DNA of 64,000 nt from Heterocephalus glaber (lineage: Eukaryota; Chordata; Mammalia; Rodentia; Bathyergidae). The stretch spans positions 43,231,428 to 43,295,427 of the forward strand of contig NW_004624732.1 in assembly GCF_000247695.1 (NCBI RefSeq). Direction: 5' to 3'. Shown one piece after another: positions 61,331 through 64,000 of this stretch. A program made the translations under genes and the position numbers. The notes under the pieces were generated by a model. That model was not told where the DNA came from, made no database searches, and was given only the letters and a program-made list of their open reading frames with translations. Position 1 is the stretch's first letter, and every line of letters begins with the position of its first letter.

Positions 61331-64000
61331 GGGGATAAGAGGAGGAGGTTACTCTCCAGAGAAAACCTGGGGCTTTATTCCAGATTTGAGATGCTTTCCA
61401 CAATAAGTAAGCAAACTTTGCAGTTAAGGCAATGAGTGACGTATTGTAGGGATTGGTATGGGAGAGATATCAGGGATCAGTCACATATTTCTCATACCTG
61501 TAAGGAGTCCTTGCACATGCTTACAAATCACTAGGTGAATTAATTTTGCAGGGTTTGGGAAGTTTTTAAACATGCAGTAATTGCTGTGGGAGATGATATA
61601 CACAAATCTTACTATAATTGATTGGTTCAGGAAAGGGGTAATTACATGTAAGTTAAGTGGGTTAGCTAGCACCAGCACAAGCAAGGACTCACACATACCC
61701 TGAGCATTCCGTTAGTATATAATCTATGAAATGTTTTTGGAACAAAAAACACATGCTTTCAAGGTCTTTTAGGCATACCAACACTGAAAAGAAAAAAATA
61801 TCATTTAGGCCACGTAATGATGGAATACAAGCATCTACAAGATATAAGAATTACAACAGAGTATGAAACAGGAGAGAATTAACTGTGGACCAGGGAAAGG
61901 TAAACTATTGACAGAGTCAGAATAATGATGTAGAATTACATAGCTGGAAATCTGGTTAAGGCATGATAGCAAATACAGTTCAACAAAAGTTGGTCAGGGT
62001 AGTGTTGAGATCATTGGTGATTTCAGATGACTCCTGAAATCCCCAGTGACTGTCCAAACATAAAGAAAGGACATTTTCTGGTCAATATTTTGGGTCATTG
62101 TCATTGGCGTCTGTGCAGAAGAATATTCCTTCACACATGAAGAGAAAAATTGTTTACTGTTTTTGTTGTATCATGGACACGTGACAAAGCATTCAAATAC
62201 AATGTAAACAATTGCAAACTGATGTATCCAGCTGTTTAAAAATTGAATAAATAATTTAGCTTTTATACATGGGCAACGCTCGCTAAAAAATTACAAATCA
62301 GAACTCTTCTGTTTGAATCTATTTTATTTTGTTAATAGATGAGCTAATATGATAGGCATTTAATTGTATAATGTAGTATTAGCCATTTTCTTTGGCATAC
62401 CATTAACTTTAAATAGTATTAATATTTAACATTTCATAATACACACTACAAAGTTCTTATTTTTTCAGCTGAACAGAAAATGTGCATTGATAGTAAATCT
62501 CTTTAAAGTGGGTTTTAAGATGCTCAGTATGCAAAACTTGTTCCATTTATACTGTTTGATCAGAAATACTCAAAATGCCACAGCATAATAAGGCAAATGC
62601 TGTAAAATGACAATGATGCCAAAACTGTATTATGATTTTGTATTCAAATACAATGTATTGCATAATTAGGCATAATTATATAATCTGAATAGTTAAGAGT
62701 GCATTTAAAATGTGATAGGAGGCATCTAAGTACATCAACTTCTCAGGGATGGCTAAATCAGAGGATATAAAGTTGTGATTAATATTTGTTATTGAGTAGG
62801 AACCCAATTCAAGCACAAGACTGCTCAGAGAAGTCTTGTAGCTGACTCCAAAGTGTAGGCACTAACTCTGTCTCGGCAGAGTTTTGCTCCTAGATCTGTG
62901 TGAATTTGACCTGCCACACTTTTCTCTCCTTGAAAAAATACGATCAGCATTTAGGTGGTTGAATCAAGGCTCAGTACTCTCAGTGTCTGTGTGGGTCAGT
63001 TTGATGCTCTTTATTCCATGGATTCCAACTGTACCCTCAGTCAAGACCAGTGCTCCCAGAAAAGTGTGCCCCTGACCCTGAAAGGAACTGAGCCAGAAGG
63101 AGTGAGGGAGTGCTCAAATCCATCCTCATTTACCAGAAGATTGCTCAAGGAATAGCCCCTCGAAGAATAAATCAGACAGATCATTTTATCAGGGGAAGAC
63201 AGTGGTAATAAGGCAGCTTATTTAGTAGAAGATGAACTTTGTTTTGTTACTAATAAAGACTTTAAGGGTACACTTGTAAGTGATCAAAATTGAGGTTCTG
63301 AATTTTTCGAGCCCTCACCAGAGTTTTTCCCTCCACTACCAGCCCAGGAACATTTGTTTTTATTAAGAAAAAGAAAACAGGAACTTGAAGAAAATGCTTC
63401 TATTTCTAATCATGCCGAAATTTTCAGTAATCTGAACACAGAGCAAACAGACCAGGTTTATGGCATATTCTAAAATTAAAGGTGAAATTTATGCATTTTG
63501 TTTTTACTTAATATTTATTTAGTGGTGATTTAATTAAGGAAGGCTAAAGGTAGATAGGTGAAAGGAATTGTCCTAATTCAGAGTATTCAATATGTCAAAT
63601 CTTTCAGTGATTTGTGCTATTGCAACTAAATAGAAAATGAGAAGACAAAACTAAAGATTCCCTGTATCTGTTAGATTCAAAGCCAGATGAATTACTCTCG
63701 AGTTCATCATGTTTTCCAGAAGCTGACCACATCCAAATATTTTCAACCCACAAGGGTCTCTTCTTTTCCTAAGATTTACTCACTTAGACCATTTCTGAAA
63801 AGTCAAGTCAAGTTCCAAATTTTCTTGTTGTAGTCAGCTCATTTTCCTACTCACTCCCGTTTTGCATGTACTTTTAAATTTTTAATTAACACTTAATGAT
63901 GATTAATGCTTTAAAATAAATTGTGCTATATTCTAGTTTTCTGTATCATTGCATATATATGCATACATAATACTAATTAATATAAGTAATGGTCTCTTTA

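Larger units (their letters stand above)
44681..64000 (+). other. ARHGAP15: 5' part of the downstream ARHGAP15 intron
   Basis: Starts with the donor GTAAGT and runs past the window end. It contains an old L1 broken by SINEs, a MaLR-like LTR, an MLT1-like LTR, MIR and L2 fragments. Intervals 46690-47270, 47670-49110, 49350-51610, 51850-52320, 52990-53460, 55220-60870 and 61340-64000 show no element I recognise beyond the small motifs listed. No further RhoGAP exon is seen. Confidence 0.8.

Noticed and set aside
1..64000. CRISPR arrays, bacterial operons, phage or integrative elements
   Set aside because: No regularly spaced repeats, no dense long frames and no bacterial signals; the spliced RhoGAP exons and SINEs show a mammalian intron.

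Overview
This is vertebrate nuclear DNA, and almost all of it is intron. It is AT-rich, contains no long open reading frame and no bacterial-type gene, and is dense with interspersed repeats. The lineage is read from these repeats. There are many tRNA-derived ID-type SINEs of one distinctive form, starting GGCYGGGGATTTAGCTCAGTGG and ending GGTACC plus poly-A. There are also 7SL-derived B1 monomers, B1-ID composites, rodent-style L1 tails and the usual old mammalian fossils (MIR, L2, L3/CR1-like, MLT1-like LTRs, Tigger-like DNA elements). Together these point to a rodent. It is not a typical mouse or rat sequence; a hystricomorph or another non-murid rodent is plausible, but I cannot name the species.

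The only gene I can support is ARHGAP15, on the plus strand, represented by two consecutive coding exons of its RhoGAP domain. Exon A (14754-14852) encodes the N-terminal part of the domain (begins QIFGSHLH, ends IEAVEKR). Exon B (44603-44680) encodes the catalytic arginine-finger motif (GIYRVSGNL). Both have clean AG/GT splice sites. The phases agree (phase 1 on every side), so they join in frame across a 29,750-bp intron. Positions 1-14753 are the end of the upstream intron, and 44681-64000 the start of the next.

Region by region: 1-14.7 kb holds an L1 tail, L2, MIR, an MLT1-like LTR, a Tigger-like element and several SINEs. 14.85-44.6 kb holds mostly AT-rich unique sequence with ID/B1 insertions, one larger L1 ORF2 fragment (about 28.9-30.0 kb) and a DNA-transposon fossil (38.0-38.3 kb). 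44.7-64 kb holds an old L1 split by SINEs, a MaLR-like LTR, an MLT1-like LTR carrying an ID insertion, MIR and L2 fragments, and a candidate CTCF motif near 59.03 kb.

I found no sign of a new multi-gene system. The points most worth a second look are small: repeated use of the same target site by successive ID SINEs, a very short retro-insertion with target duplication, a perfect 25-nt hairpin, possible regulatory motifs, and a probable Arg-to-Cys change in the RhoGAP domain.
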